The notes under the pieces are model-generated. The model was given only the letters and a program-made list of their open reading frames with translations. It did no database searches and was not told the origin of the DNA. From Anaerovibrio lipolyticus DSM 3074 (lineage in GTDB: Bacteria > Bacillota > Negativicutes > Selenomonadales > Selenomonadaceae), in the NCBI RefSeq assembly GCF_900141865.1, contig NZ_FQYW01000003.1, positions 162,133 to 226,132 of the forward strand: DNA of 64,000 bases, in the 5' to 3' direction. Positions 28,862 to 35,803 of the stretch are shown here, in pieces; positions within the stretch are counted from its first letter, which is position 1, and each line of letters starts with the position of its first letter. A program made the position numbers and the translations under genes.

Positions 28862-28993
28862 CCATTCATGCACTTCTCTAGTGTCACATCAATAGATATA
28901 CGTCTTCTATTATGTATTGACGGGCTTCGCAGCCGTCAGCCACTACATATATACTTCTATTATTGTTGTGCTGATGTGACATTTTATAGCTAC
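28862..28993. repeat. Palindromic intergenic repeat, family M copy B
   Basis: The partner of 26071-26200, located between metH and its reactivation gene. Outer arms GTCACATCA (28882-28890) and TGATGTGAC (28972-28980); inner hairpin TGACGG (28918-28923) with CCGTCA (28933-28938) around GCTTCGCAG. A further pair, CATGGAGGTG (28850-28859) with CACCTCCATG (29009-29018), extends the fold outward. The inner arm differs from copy A on both sides (GGACG/CGTCC against TGACGG/CCGTCA), which keeps the pairing. Confidence 0.75.
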
Positions 28994-29095
28994 GTTTATT
29001 CATGGAATCACCTCCATGCCTCATTCATGGGGTGTTATTTTTTGCATTGTTGTTGCATACTAGAAAGTATATAGGTTTCCAGCTTCACACGCAAG

Positions 29096-29764
29096 CTATT
29101 TCCTAGCTAAACAGTCGGTTTTATCACAGGCTGCACAATTATGCTTTTGTTCTACGTTTGTACATTTTTCTTCCATTAAATATAACCCTATAATTGCAGT
29201 AATGGATTTCCTTGGTTCCAGCATCATGGATTCAGTGAGGTGGACTCCTATTATATCAGCCTTTGAAGTGCGTATCATCTCAGGCTGCTGCTCTATTGGC
29301 CAGTCTCCATAGCCGGGACTAAAACGCCATTTCATTTTATATCCCTGACGGGATACTTTCTCAAAGATAGCTTTCTCCATTAAATCAGCATTCTGTTCCA
29401 CTGCTGATGTAGCTGCTGCATCAAGAATTAGTGACAGGGCATACTTTCCTTCCTTAAATAAGGAAGTTATTTTGTCCTCAATTTCCTGTCCTACAGTGGC
29501 AGATAGCATTACCACCTTGTCACAACCCTTGAGATGCTTTTTGATGGATTCTCCTTGGATATGAAATGGGGGAGTAGATAAAATAGTTTGGGTTTTATCA
29601 TCATAATTGTATATTTCCCAGTTACCGGTGGGGTGAATAATTAAACGTGCCAGTTCACAGGCTTCTTCAATTATTTTCTCATCGAATTCTGATTGTCTGA
29701 GACCGGCATATCTTTTTGTTTCTGATTTGTCTATTTCAAAAAAAGGCGAGTTAAAGATTGCCAT
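29096..29764 (-). CDS. Methionine synthase reactivation-domain protein
   Basis: A 222-residue protein corresponding to the AdoMet-binding activation domain of MetH, here as a separate polypeptide. The key stretch is KWRFSPGYGDWPIEQQPEM near residue 145 (RxxxGYxxxP binds AdoMet), with SMMLEPRKSITAIIGL after it. It would reductively remethylate oxidised cob(II)alamin on MetH. The C-terminus adds four cysteines (CTNVEQKHNCAACDKTDC), an unexplained possible metal site. It lies upstream of metH on the same strand, separated by 292 bp that contain repeat copy B. Confidence 0.88.
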   Translation of the reverse strand: MAIFNSPFFEIDKSETKRYAGLRQSEFDEKIIEEACELARLIIHPTGNWEIYNYDDKTQTILSTPPFHIQGESIKKHLKGCDKVVMLSATVGQEIEDKITSLFKEGKYALSLILDAAATSAVEQNADLMEKAIFEKVSRQGYKMKWRFSPGYGDWPIEQQPEMIRTSKADIIGVHLTESMMLEPRKSITAIIGLYLMEEKCTNVEQKHNCAACDKTDCLARK

Positions 29765-29785
29765 AGTATTACCTCGTATTCAAAT

Positions 29786-29801
29786 TGTTTCACGTGAAAC
29801 A
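29786..29801. other. parS: parS site (ParB binding), parAB-proximal copy
   Basis: TGTTTCACGTGAAACA, exact consensus, in the 175-bp divergent gap between the methionine synthase reactivation gene and parA. ParB binding here could also affect parAB transcription. Confidence 0.95.
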
Positions 29802-29939
29802 TTTTGTAAATAATCTCACTCTATTTTGCCATGAAGAAAAATAAAAAACAATTACTTTTCATATCGAAAAAAATTCCTATTAATGGTACAATGTATAAGT
29901 ACGAAAAATTAAACTATGTATAGTAAGGTCGGTGACTAA

Positions 29940-30698
29940 ATGGGCAAGGTAATTGCTGTTGCAAATCAGAAAGGCGGCGTAGGCAAGACCACAACCTCCG
30001 TCAGCCTAAGTGCTGCTTTGGCAGAAAAGGGAAAAAAGGTATTGCTGGTGGACTGTGATCCTCAGGGAAACGCAACAAGTGGCTTTGGCATCAACAAGCA
30101 GGAGCTGGAGCTCAGTATATACGATATTATAATCGATGAATGGGAAATTTCCGATATTATATTACCGACTGAATACAAGATAGATATTGCTCCATCCCAG
30201 ATTGGTCTGGCTGGTGCAGAAATTGAGCTGGCTTCTCTGGAGGACAGAGAGTATAGACTGCAAAAGGCAATTAGCAAGGTGAAGGATAACTATGATTATA
30301 TAATTATTGATTGTCCACCATCCCTTGGCTTTTTGACTCTTAATTCCTTAGCTGCGGCAGATTCTGTTCTTATTCCACTGCAGTGCGAGTTCTATGCTTT
30401 GGAGGGACTTTCCCAGCTTCTCAATACTATTGAAATGATTAAGTCCAAAATTAATGTAAATCTTTACATTGAGGGCGTTGTCCTCACCATGTATGATTCC
30501 CGTACCAACCTTTCACAGCAGGTTGAGGCAGAGGTTCGCAATCATATTGGTGACAGAGTATATAATACTACTATTCCACGAAACGTAAGGCTTAGTGAGG
30601 CACCTTCCTATGGCTGCCCAATTTTTGCCTATGACCCTTCTTCCAAGGGAGCACAGGCATATATGGACCTTGCACAGGAGGTTATAAATAATGGTTAA
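29940..30698 (+). CDS. parA: Chromosome-partitioning ATPase ParA (Soj)
   Basis: A deviant Walker-A ATPase that binds DNA nonspecifically and positions the ParB-parS origin complex. VIAVANQKGGVGKTTTSVSLSAALAEKGKKVLLVDCDPQGNATSG is at the N-terminus with the signature lysine in KGGVGKTT; IIIDCPPSLGFLT is Walker B. Length 252, the small chromosomal type with no N-terminal HTH. Overlaps parB by 8 bp. Confidence 0.96.
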   Translation: MGKVIAVANQKGGVGKTTTSVSLSAALAEKGKKVLLVDCDPQGNATSGFGINKQELELSIYDIIIDEWEISDIILPTEYKIDIAPSQIGLAGAEIELASLEDREYRLQKAISKVKDNYDYIIIDCPPSLGFLTLNSLAAADSVLIPLQCEFYALEGLSQLLNTIEMIKSKINVNLYIEGVVLTMYDSRTNLSQQVEAEVRNHIGDRVYNTTIPRNVRLSEAPSYGCPIFAYDPSSKGAQAYMDLAQEVINNG

Positions 30699-31722
30699 GA
30701 AAAAAGGTGGCCTCGGCCGTGGCCTTGGTGCTTTAGGTCTTGGTGGCGCAACAGTAAATAAGCCTGCAAAGTCACAGGAAAACAAAAAGGAACAGCTCCA
30801 TGCTGTAAAGAGTAATGACGGCAAATCTGAGGTATCAGCGGTAACAGCTTCACCACAGGAGATAGAAGTAAGTAAAATTAAGGTAAATCCAAATCAGCCA
30901 CGTACTGAATTTGATGAGGAAGCCTTAAATGCCCTTCAGGATTCCATAAAGGAATATGGAGTTCTTCAGCCAGTAATTGTCAGAAAGACTGCCAAGGGAT
31001 ATGAGCTTATAGCCGGTGAAAGAAGACTTCGGGCTTCAAAGCTTGCTGGAAAGCAAACAATTCCTGCCATTATAAAGGAATTCAACGATGCCCAGATGAC
31101 AGAAATTGCCCTCATTGAGAATATTCAGCGTGAAAACCTGAATCCTGTTGAAGAGGCCCATGCTTACCATCATCTTTTATCTGATTATGGTCTAACCCAG
31201 GATATGCTTTCCAAGAAGGTGGGCCGCAGCCGTTCACATATTGCCAATTTTCTTCGCCTTTTGAAGCTGTCTGAGAAGATTCAGGCTATGCTGGTGGAAG
31301 GCAAAATTTCCATGGGACAGGCAAAGCCTCTTTTGGCCATTGAGGATATCGACTTGCAAGAAAAGGCTGCAAACTTTATAATAGACAATGATTTGTCTGT
31401 GCGTAAGGTTGAAGCATTGGTAAAACAGCTGTTAAAGCATCCTGATTACTTTGATGAAAAGCCGGTGGATACCAAGGGTGTGGATACAGATCCTGCCCAG
31501 CTGTTTATTTTGGATGCAGAGGATAAGTTAAAAATGGTTCTCGGCACGTCGGTTCGTATAAAGGGTACAGGCAAGAAGAAAAAGCTGGAAATTGATTTTA
31601 CTTCCCAGGATGATTTGGAGAGAATCATTGATTTGCTTACAGAAAAGGTAAGGGCAAATGATAATGCTGAAAAGCTGAAAAAGCTAAGAGAATTTTCCAC
31701 TACAGGAAAGTTTAACGTTTAA
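30691..31722 (+). CDS. parB: Chromosome-partitioning protein ParB (Spo0J)
   Basis: A CTP-dependent DNA clamp that loads at parS. N-terminal ParA-stimulating segment KKGGLGRGLGALGLGG; CTP-binding boxes IKVNPNQPRTEFDEEAL, GERRLRASKLAG and ENIQRENLNPVEEA; HTH around SKKVGRSRSHIANFLRLLKL; C-terminal dimerisation domain. Length 343, slightly long because of a Lys/Asn/Ser-rich linker at residues 18-55. Two perfect parS sites are in the window. Confidence 0.96.
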   Translation: MVKKKGGLGRGLGALGLGGATVNKPAKSQENKKEQLHAVKSNDGKSEVSAVTASPQEIEVSKIKVNPNQPRTEFDEEALNALQDSIKEYGVLQPVIVRKTAKGYELIAGERRLRASKLAGKQTIPAIIKEFNDAQMTEIALIENIQRENLNPVEEAHAYHHLLSDYGLTQDMLSKKVGRSRSHIANFLRLLKLSEKIQAMLVEGKISMGQAKPLLAIEDIDLQEKAANFIIDNDLSVRKVEALVKQLLKHPDYFDEKPVDTKGVDTDPAQLFILDAEDKLKMVLGTSVRIKGTGKKKKLEIDFTSQDDLERIIDLLTEKVRANDNAEKLKKLREFSTTGKFNV

Positions 31723-31744
31723 TATGAAATGGAGTTTACAGTAA

Positions 31745-32251
31745 ATGGATAATACCGAAATAATGAAGTTCGTCGTTAATAATCTCAGCTATATGGTGGC
31801 TGCACTGGGCGTGTTGATGATTATCATGTATCTGATGATGATAAACGTAATATATAATATCAATTATATGAAGAAGCGTTACAAGAAAATGATGACTGGT
31901 GTAGATGGTGCCAATCTTGAACGCCTTATAATTGGCTGTGTGGATGACGCTAAGGCTGTGTCTGAGGAAAATCAGGAAATAAAGCGCAACATTGAGGATA
32001 TAAAAGCCCTTCTTCAGCAGGCCATTACAAAGGTGGCTGTTGTCCGCTTCCGTGCCTTTGAGGATATGGGTAGTGATCTTAGCTATGCTGTAGCTATGCT
32101 TGACTCAGATAATAACGGCGTTGTAATGTCCAGTATTTTTGGCCGTGAGGATTCCCGCAGTTATGTAAAGCCTATTACTGCAGGAAAATCCACTTATCAG
32201 ATGACCAGCGAAGAGGAAGATGCCCTGAGACAGGCCATGGCTCAGCGATAA
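31745..32251 (+). CDS. DUF4446 family membrane-anchored protein
   Basis: A 168-residue protein with one membrane helix (about residues 14-38) and then a soluble part: YMKKRYKKMMTGVDGANLERLI, a coiled segment, and KVAVVRFRAFEDMGSDLSYAVAMLDSDNNGVVMSSIFGREDSRSYVKPI, the DUF4446 core. Function unknown. It typically follows parB in Firmicutes, as here (22 bp gap), which suggests a link to segregation or the cell envelope. Confidence 0.85.
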   Translation: MDNTEIMKFVVNNLSYMVAALGVLMIIMYLMMINVIYNINYMKKRYKKMMTGVDGANLERLIIGCVDDAKAVSEENQEIKRNIEDIKALLQQAITKVAVVRFRAFEDMGSDLSYAVAMLDSDNNGVVMSSIFGREDSRSYVKPITAGKSTYQMTSEEEDALRQAMAQR

Positions 32252-32280
32252 TTAATAAAAAGATAAATAATTTCTACTAT

Positions 32281-32309
32281 TTGAAAATTAATGGACTCTA
32301 TGGTATAAT
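32281..32309 (+). promoter_or_regulatory. Promoter of the M23 peptidase-bactofilin pair, embedded in a hairpin
   Basis: TTGAAA (32281-32286), 17-bp spacer, TATAAT (32304-32309). The spacer and -10 flank lie in an inverted repeat ATGGACTCTAT (32291-32301) / ATAGAGTCTAT (32319-32329) followed by TTTTATT, which could also terminate transcripts coming from the parAB side. Confidence 0.75.
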
Positions 32310-32361
32310 GTTTCAGCTATAGAGTCTATTTTATTGTGATGAATTGTTTGGAGGATTTTAT

Positions 32362-33297
32362 TTGGACAAGAAAGGAAATACTGTGGATAATCGCGAGTAT
32401 ACTATCAAGATTATCCCTCATCAGGGATCTGATGTACGAAGTGTGCATTTGCCAATGCAATGGATTAAGTACGCACTGTTCTCTGTTGCAGCAGTGGTTA
32501 TATTGTTGGCTGGTGCCTTCAGCTACTCCGTGTACAGCAGTTATTCCCTGAGAAATGAAGCCTCACAGATTGAGAAACTTAAGGAAGCAAACAGCCTTCA
32601 ACAGGAACAGCTCCTGGAATTGTCAAAAAAGGCAACAAACCTTCAGGATGAAGTAGAGCAGCTCGGTCAGATAGAAAAAGAGCTTCGTCAGCTTTCCGGT
32701 GTTCCAGGTGATGAAACTGGTGATGCCAACAGCAATGCTGGAGATGGCACCCATAATGGTCAGGGTGGACCATACAAGCAGTTGGATCTGAAGGATGTAA
32801 GTAATGCTCTTGATAATGTGGAAAAGCGAGTTGCTCAGCGCAGAGCAAGTCTTACCAGATTGAGAGAAATCTTAAATGAACAGCATCGTCAGATTCAGCA
32901 GCAGGAGAGTGTAAATGCGTCTACTCCTTCTATTTGGCCATCCACTGGTGATGTCAGCTCACCATTTGGTATGAGATGGGGTGGCAGTGATTTTCACCCA
33001 GGCATTGATATTGCTGATGATTATGGCACTCCTATCGTGGCTACTGCTGATGGTATCGTTACTGTGGCTGGCTGGAATTCCGGCGGTTATGGCAACATGG
33101 TAGATATTGATCATGGCAACGGCTTCATGACCAGATATGGACATGCCCAGCAGGTTGTAGTTAGCGCTGGTGATCATGTTAAGCGTGGTCAGGTTATTGC
33201 ATATATGGGAAGCACAGGCTTTAGCACTGGCCCTCATGTTCATTATGAGGTTAGGGTTAATGGTCAAGTTGTAAATCCGGCAGGATATATTAGGTAA
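32362..33297 (+). CDS. M23-family (LytM) peptidoglycan endopeptidase, membrane-anchored
   Basis: One membrane helix at about residues 35-57, a coiled coil (IEKLKEANSLQQEQLLELSKKATNLQDEVEQLGQIEKEL), a Gly/Asn-rich linker, and a C-terminal LytM domain: SPFGMRWGGSDFHPGIDIADDYGTPIVA with the zinc ligands HxxxD and GPHVHYEVRV with HxH. The full catalytic set is present. GGAGGA at 32350-32355 sets the TTG at 32362. Its 24-bp spacing to a bactofilin suggests a cell-shape module, as M23 peptidase-bactofilin pairs are known in other bacteria. Confidence 0.92.
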   Translation: MDKKGNTVDNREYTIKIIPHQGSDVRSVHLPMQWIKYALFSVAAVVILLAGAFSYSVYSSYSLRNEASQIEKLKEANSLQQEQLLELSKKATNLQDEVEQLGQIEKELRQLSGVPGDETGDANSNAGDGTHNGQGGPYKQLDLKDVSNALDNVEKRVAQRRASLTRLREILNEQHRQIQQQESVNASTPSIWPSTGDVSSPFGMRWGGSDFHPGIDIADDYGTPIVATADGIVTVAGWNSGGYGNMVDIDHGNGFMTRYGHAQQVVVSAGDHVKRGQVIAYMGSTGFSTGPHVHYEVRVNGQVVNPAGYIR

Positions 33298-33321
33298 GAT
33301 CGTTTTATAAGGAGAAGATCA

Positions 33322-33708
33322 ATGTTTGGTAGCATGAAGAAGCAGTTGGAAGGTACTAACAGAAATGATATAGAGACCGTTATTGGTGCGAACACCATTA
33401 TTAAAGGAGAGATTAATGGTAGCAGCAATCTTCGTGTTGATGGTACCGTTGAAGGTTCTATAACAGTTTCTGGCAACGTTCTTATTGGTGAAAACGGCCG
33501 CATTAAGGGCGATATTGTAGCTCCAGAGCTGATGGTTTCCGGTCAGGTTGAGGGCAATGCAACTATTGAAAATGGCTTGTCCATCTATTCTACTGGCTCC
33601 CTTGTTGGTGATGTTAAGGTTGGTAGCCTGAAGATTGAGGATGGTGGCGTATTCAAGGGCCACAGTGAAATGACCTTCAAAGCTGCAGAGCCAGTATTTG
33701 CAGATTAA
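33322..33708 (+). CDS. Bactofilin (polymer-forming cytoskeletal protein)
   Basis: A 128-residue protein with a right-handed beta-helix core: repeated short strands such as TVIGANTIIKGEINGSSNLRVDGTVEGSI, NVLIGENGRIKGDIVAPELMVSGQVEGN and GSLVGDVKVGSLKIEDGGVFKGH. Short charged tails flank the core. Bactofilins form nucleotide-free filaments on the membrane and often direct peptidoglycan hydrolases; the M23 gene directly upstream is the likely partner. Confidence 0.93.
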   Translation: MFGSMKKQLEGTNRNDIETVIGANTIIKGEINGSSNLRVDGTVEGSITVSGNVLIGENGRIKGDIVAPELMVSGQVEGNATIENGLSIYSTGSLVGDVKVGSLKIEDGGVFKGHSEMTFKAAEPVFAD

Positions 33709-33716
33709 ATAGTAAT

Positions 33717-33757
33717 AAAGCTGTGATGAAATGATTTCATTTCGTCACAGCTTTTCT
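33717..33757 (+). terminator. Terminator after bactofilin
   Basis: Arms AAAGCTGTGATGAAAT (33717-33732) and ATTTCGTCACAGCTTT (33739-33754), one wobble pair, followed by T residues. Confidence 0.85.
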
Positions 33758-33795
33758 TTTATTTTAAGTATTACAAGCGAGAGAGGTGTTTTGTA

Positions 33796-34200
33796 ATGGA
33801 TTTTGTTAAGGAAGAAATTAAAGTGGGATTGAAAAACACCGTAACAGAAGGGGTTACGGCGGAAAATACTGCCAAGGAAATGGGCAGTGGCAGTCTGGAG
33901 GTCTACGCCACCCCGGCCATGACATGTCTCATGGAAAAGGCAGCCACAGAGGCCCTGGAACCACTTTTGGCAGATGGCTGGACCACAGTAGGCATTTCTT
34001 TAAATGTCCAGCATAAGGCAGCAACTCCCCTTGGACTGAATGTAAGAGCCGAAGCCCTGGTAACTGCTGTGGATGGCAGAAAGATAACCTTTGAGGTGAA
34101 GGCCTTTGATGACAAGGAGGAAATCGGCTCCGGCACCCATGAGCGCTTCGCTGTAATGAAGGAGAAATTCATGGCCAAAGCTCTGGGGAAGGCGCAATAA
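33796..34200 (+). CDS. Hot-dog thioesterase, fluoroacetyl-CoA-thioesterase-like family
   Basis: A 134-residue single hot-dog domain. The spacing of YATPAMTCLMEKAA and SLNVQHKAATPLGL matches the FlK-type thioesterases, whose catalytic Thr, Glu and His correspond to the T of ATP, the E of MEKA and the H of QHKA. Most family members act on ordinary short acyl-CoAs; fluoroacetate detoxification should not be assumed. GAGAGGTG precedes the start with ATG at 33796. Monocistronic with a strong terminator. Confidence 0.85.
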   Translation: MDFVKEEIKVGLKNTVTEGVTAENTAKEMGSGSLEVYATPAMTCLMEKAATEALEPLLADGWTTVGISLNVQHKAATPLGLNVRAEALVTAVDGRKITFEVKAFDDKEEIGSGTHERFAVMKEKFMAKALGKAQ

Positions 34201-34226
34201 AATATTTAACAGTTACTTTCAGACGC

Positions 34227-34270
34227 AAAAACAGACGCAAAAATTTACGTTTGCTTTTGCGTCTGTTTTT
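34227..34270 (+). terminator. Terminator after the thioesterase gene
   Basis: 16-bp arms AAAACAGACGCAAAAA-type (34227-34242) and TTTTGCGTCTGTTTTT (34255-34270), 12-nt loop. The motif CAGACGCAAAAA also occurs just upstream at 34220-34230 as a direct repeat. Confidence 0.85.
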
Positions 34271-34403
34271 GTTTGGAAAATGCCATATTGTTACTCTTTC
34301 ATGACAGAATATTTAGCTTGTATACCGAAAAACAATACAAAACATACATAATATGATATATTGTAATAATTAGGTCGAACTAGACAGGACAAGGGTTCAC
34401 TGG

Positions 34404-34417
34404 TATTGTATACAATA
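34404..34417. promoter_or_regulatory. Perfect 14-bp palindrome upstream of the glutamate synthase operon
   Basis: TATTGTATACAATA, perfectly symmetric, about 140 bp upstream of the glt promoter. The core TTGTATACAA resembles operators of GntR-type regulators. The rest of 34,271-34,540 is very AT-rich and shows no gene. Confidence 0.4.
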
Positions 34418-34542
34418 TTTTTTTTATATTCCTGTATAACAGAGAATAAAATATGTATAAATATACACTAAAGAGTTATTCGAAAAACATATAAATACAA
34501 TAAAAATAAGGATATTATTGTAATAATATATGAATAATTATA

Positions 34543-34571
34543 TTGACAGTTAGAATAATGATACATATAAT
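34543..34571 (+). promoter_or_regulatory. Consensus promoter of the glutamate synthase operon
   Basis: TTGACA (34543-34548), 17-bp spacer, TATAAT (34566-34571): both hexamers perfect. The leader before the first gene is about 118 nt. Confidence 0.85.
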
Positions 34572-34696
34572 TATATTTGTTACTCAAACGGGATGTATTA
34601 CAGAAAAACAAATGTCTTTGCTGAGTATTTTAAAAATTAACTTAGTTGTCTTTTTTAACTAAAAATCTGATTAAGGTGTATTGGAGGAGTGTTACG

Positions 34697-35803
34697 ATGT
34701 GTAGAATTGGTTCAATAAAAAGTAAGGTGCCTGTTCATCCATCTAAAGCCTTACATTTGATGCTTCCTCAGCAGGAGGGGCATGATAATTCAGGCTTCGC
34801 CATGGTAATGCAGGATTTATATGGTACTTTTGCCAACTATAAAGACAAACCCCTCCTTTCCATGGCCTGTACCCAGAAGGGCAACCAGATGGTAGAGGAA
34901 TACATGGATGCCCATAACTTTGTGCAGCTGGCTGAGTGGATTCCTATTCCAGATAAGCGTCCAGGACTTGATATACAGGCTATGCCGTATTATGTTTTCA
35001 GAAATTACGATTTTCCGGAGCATTACAATGAGCTGTCCGAGGAGGAGAAGCAGAATCTTTTGCTTGATACCCGTCTGGCCCTTCGCAAGATGCTGGAGGA
35101 GGCAGGGGAAGGCTTTGTTTATTCCTTCTGGCCGGATGTGCTTACTTTAAAGGAAATAGGAGATCCCCGCGATATTGCCACCTATTTCCATCTCTGGGAT
35201 GATCATGGCGGACTCATGGCGAAAAATATCGTGGTTCAGTGCCGTCAGAATACTAATTATGATATTGTTCGCTATGCGGCTCACCCTTTCTTTTTGCAGG
35301 GCTATACCCTCTGTGCCAATGGCGAGAATACCTTCTATACGAAAAATAAGGAGTTTCAGAAGTCCCTCCATCGTGGCTACATCGGTTTTGAATCCGATTC
35401 CCAGTGCTTCCTGTATACCCTTCATTATGTCCTTCACGAGCTGAAGTGGCCTATTAATTATTTCAAGCACGTTATTACTCCACTGCCATTTGAGGAAATC
35501 GAGGAGCGTGAGGATAAAGAGGTGCTTAAGGCAATTCGTCAGTCTCTGGCCCATCTCGAAATCAATGGCCCAAATACAATTATTGCCACCCTGCCAGATA
35601 ATCGAATGATTACCTGCTGTGATTCCAAGAAGCTCCGTCCGGTCGTTCTTGGCCAGGATGAAAATATGATAGCCATTTCCTCTGAGGTCTGCGGTCTTAA
35701 TGAAATAATGCCGGACCGTGACAGGGAAAAGGATATCTATCCTAATGAGCGTGAAGTAATTGTTATCGATAATGAACTGGAGGTACAGAGATGGAAGCAG
35801 TAA
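34697..35803 (+). CDS. Glutamate synthase, glutamine amidotransferase subunit (class II GATase)
   Basis: Releases ammonia from glutamine for the FMN subunit. Cys2 directly after the start Met (MCRIGSIKSK) is the N-terminal nucleophile of class II amidotransferases, and QQEGHDNSGFAMVMQDL is the glutamine-site motif. Length 368, corresponding only to the first domain of normal GltB. A longer frame starts at 34646, but GGAGGAG and the need for Cys at position 2 fix ATG 34697. It overlaps the next gene by 13 bp. This split organisation is called archaeal-type glutamate synthase. Confidence 0.9.
   Translation: MCRIGSIKSKVPVHPSKALHLMLPQQEGHDNSGFAMVMQDLYGTFANYKDKPLLSMACTQKGNQMVEEYMDAHNFVQLAEWIPIPDKRPGLDIQAMPYYVFRNYDFPEHYNELSEEEKQNLLLDTRLALRKMLEEAGEGFVYSFWPDVLTLKEIGDPRDIATYFHLWDDHGGLMAKNIVVQCRQNTNYDIVRYAAHPFFLQGYTLCANGENTFYTKNKEFQKSLHRGYIGFESDSQCFLYTLHYVLHELKWPINYFKHVITPLPFEEIEEREDKEVLKAIRQSLAHLEINGPNTIIATLPDNRMITCCDSKKLRPVVLGQDENMIAISSEVCGLNEIMPDRDREKDIYPNEREVIVIDNELEVQRWKQ

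Noticed and set aside
29765..29939. Cobalamin or SAM riboswitch for the methionine synthase genes
   Set aside because: The 175-bp divergent gap holds parS and promoters and has no terminator or conserved riboswitch core.
33796..34200. Fluoroacetate resistance function for the thioesterase
   Set aside because: The family signature is there, but most members are general short-chain acyl-CoA thioesterases and no fluoroacetate genes are nearby.
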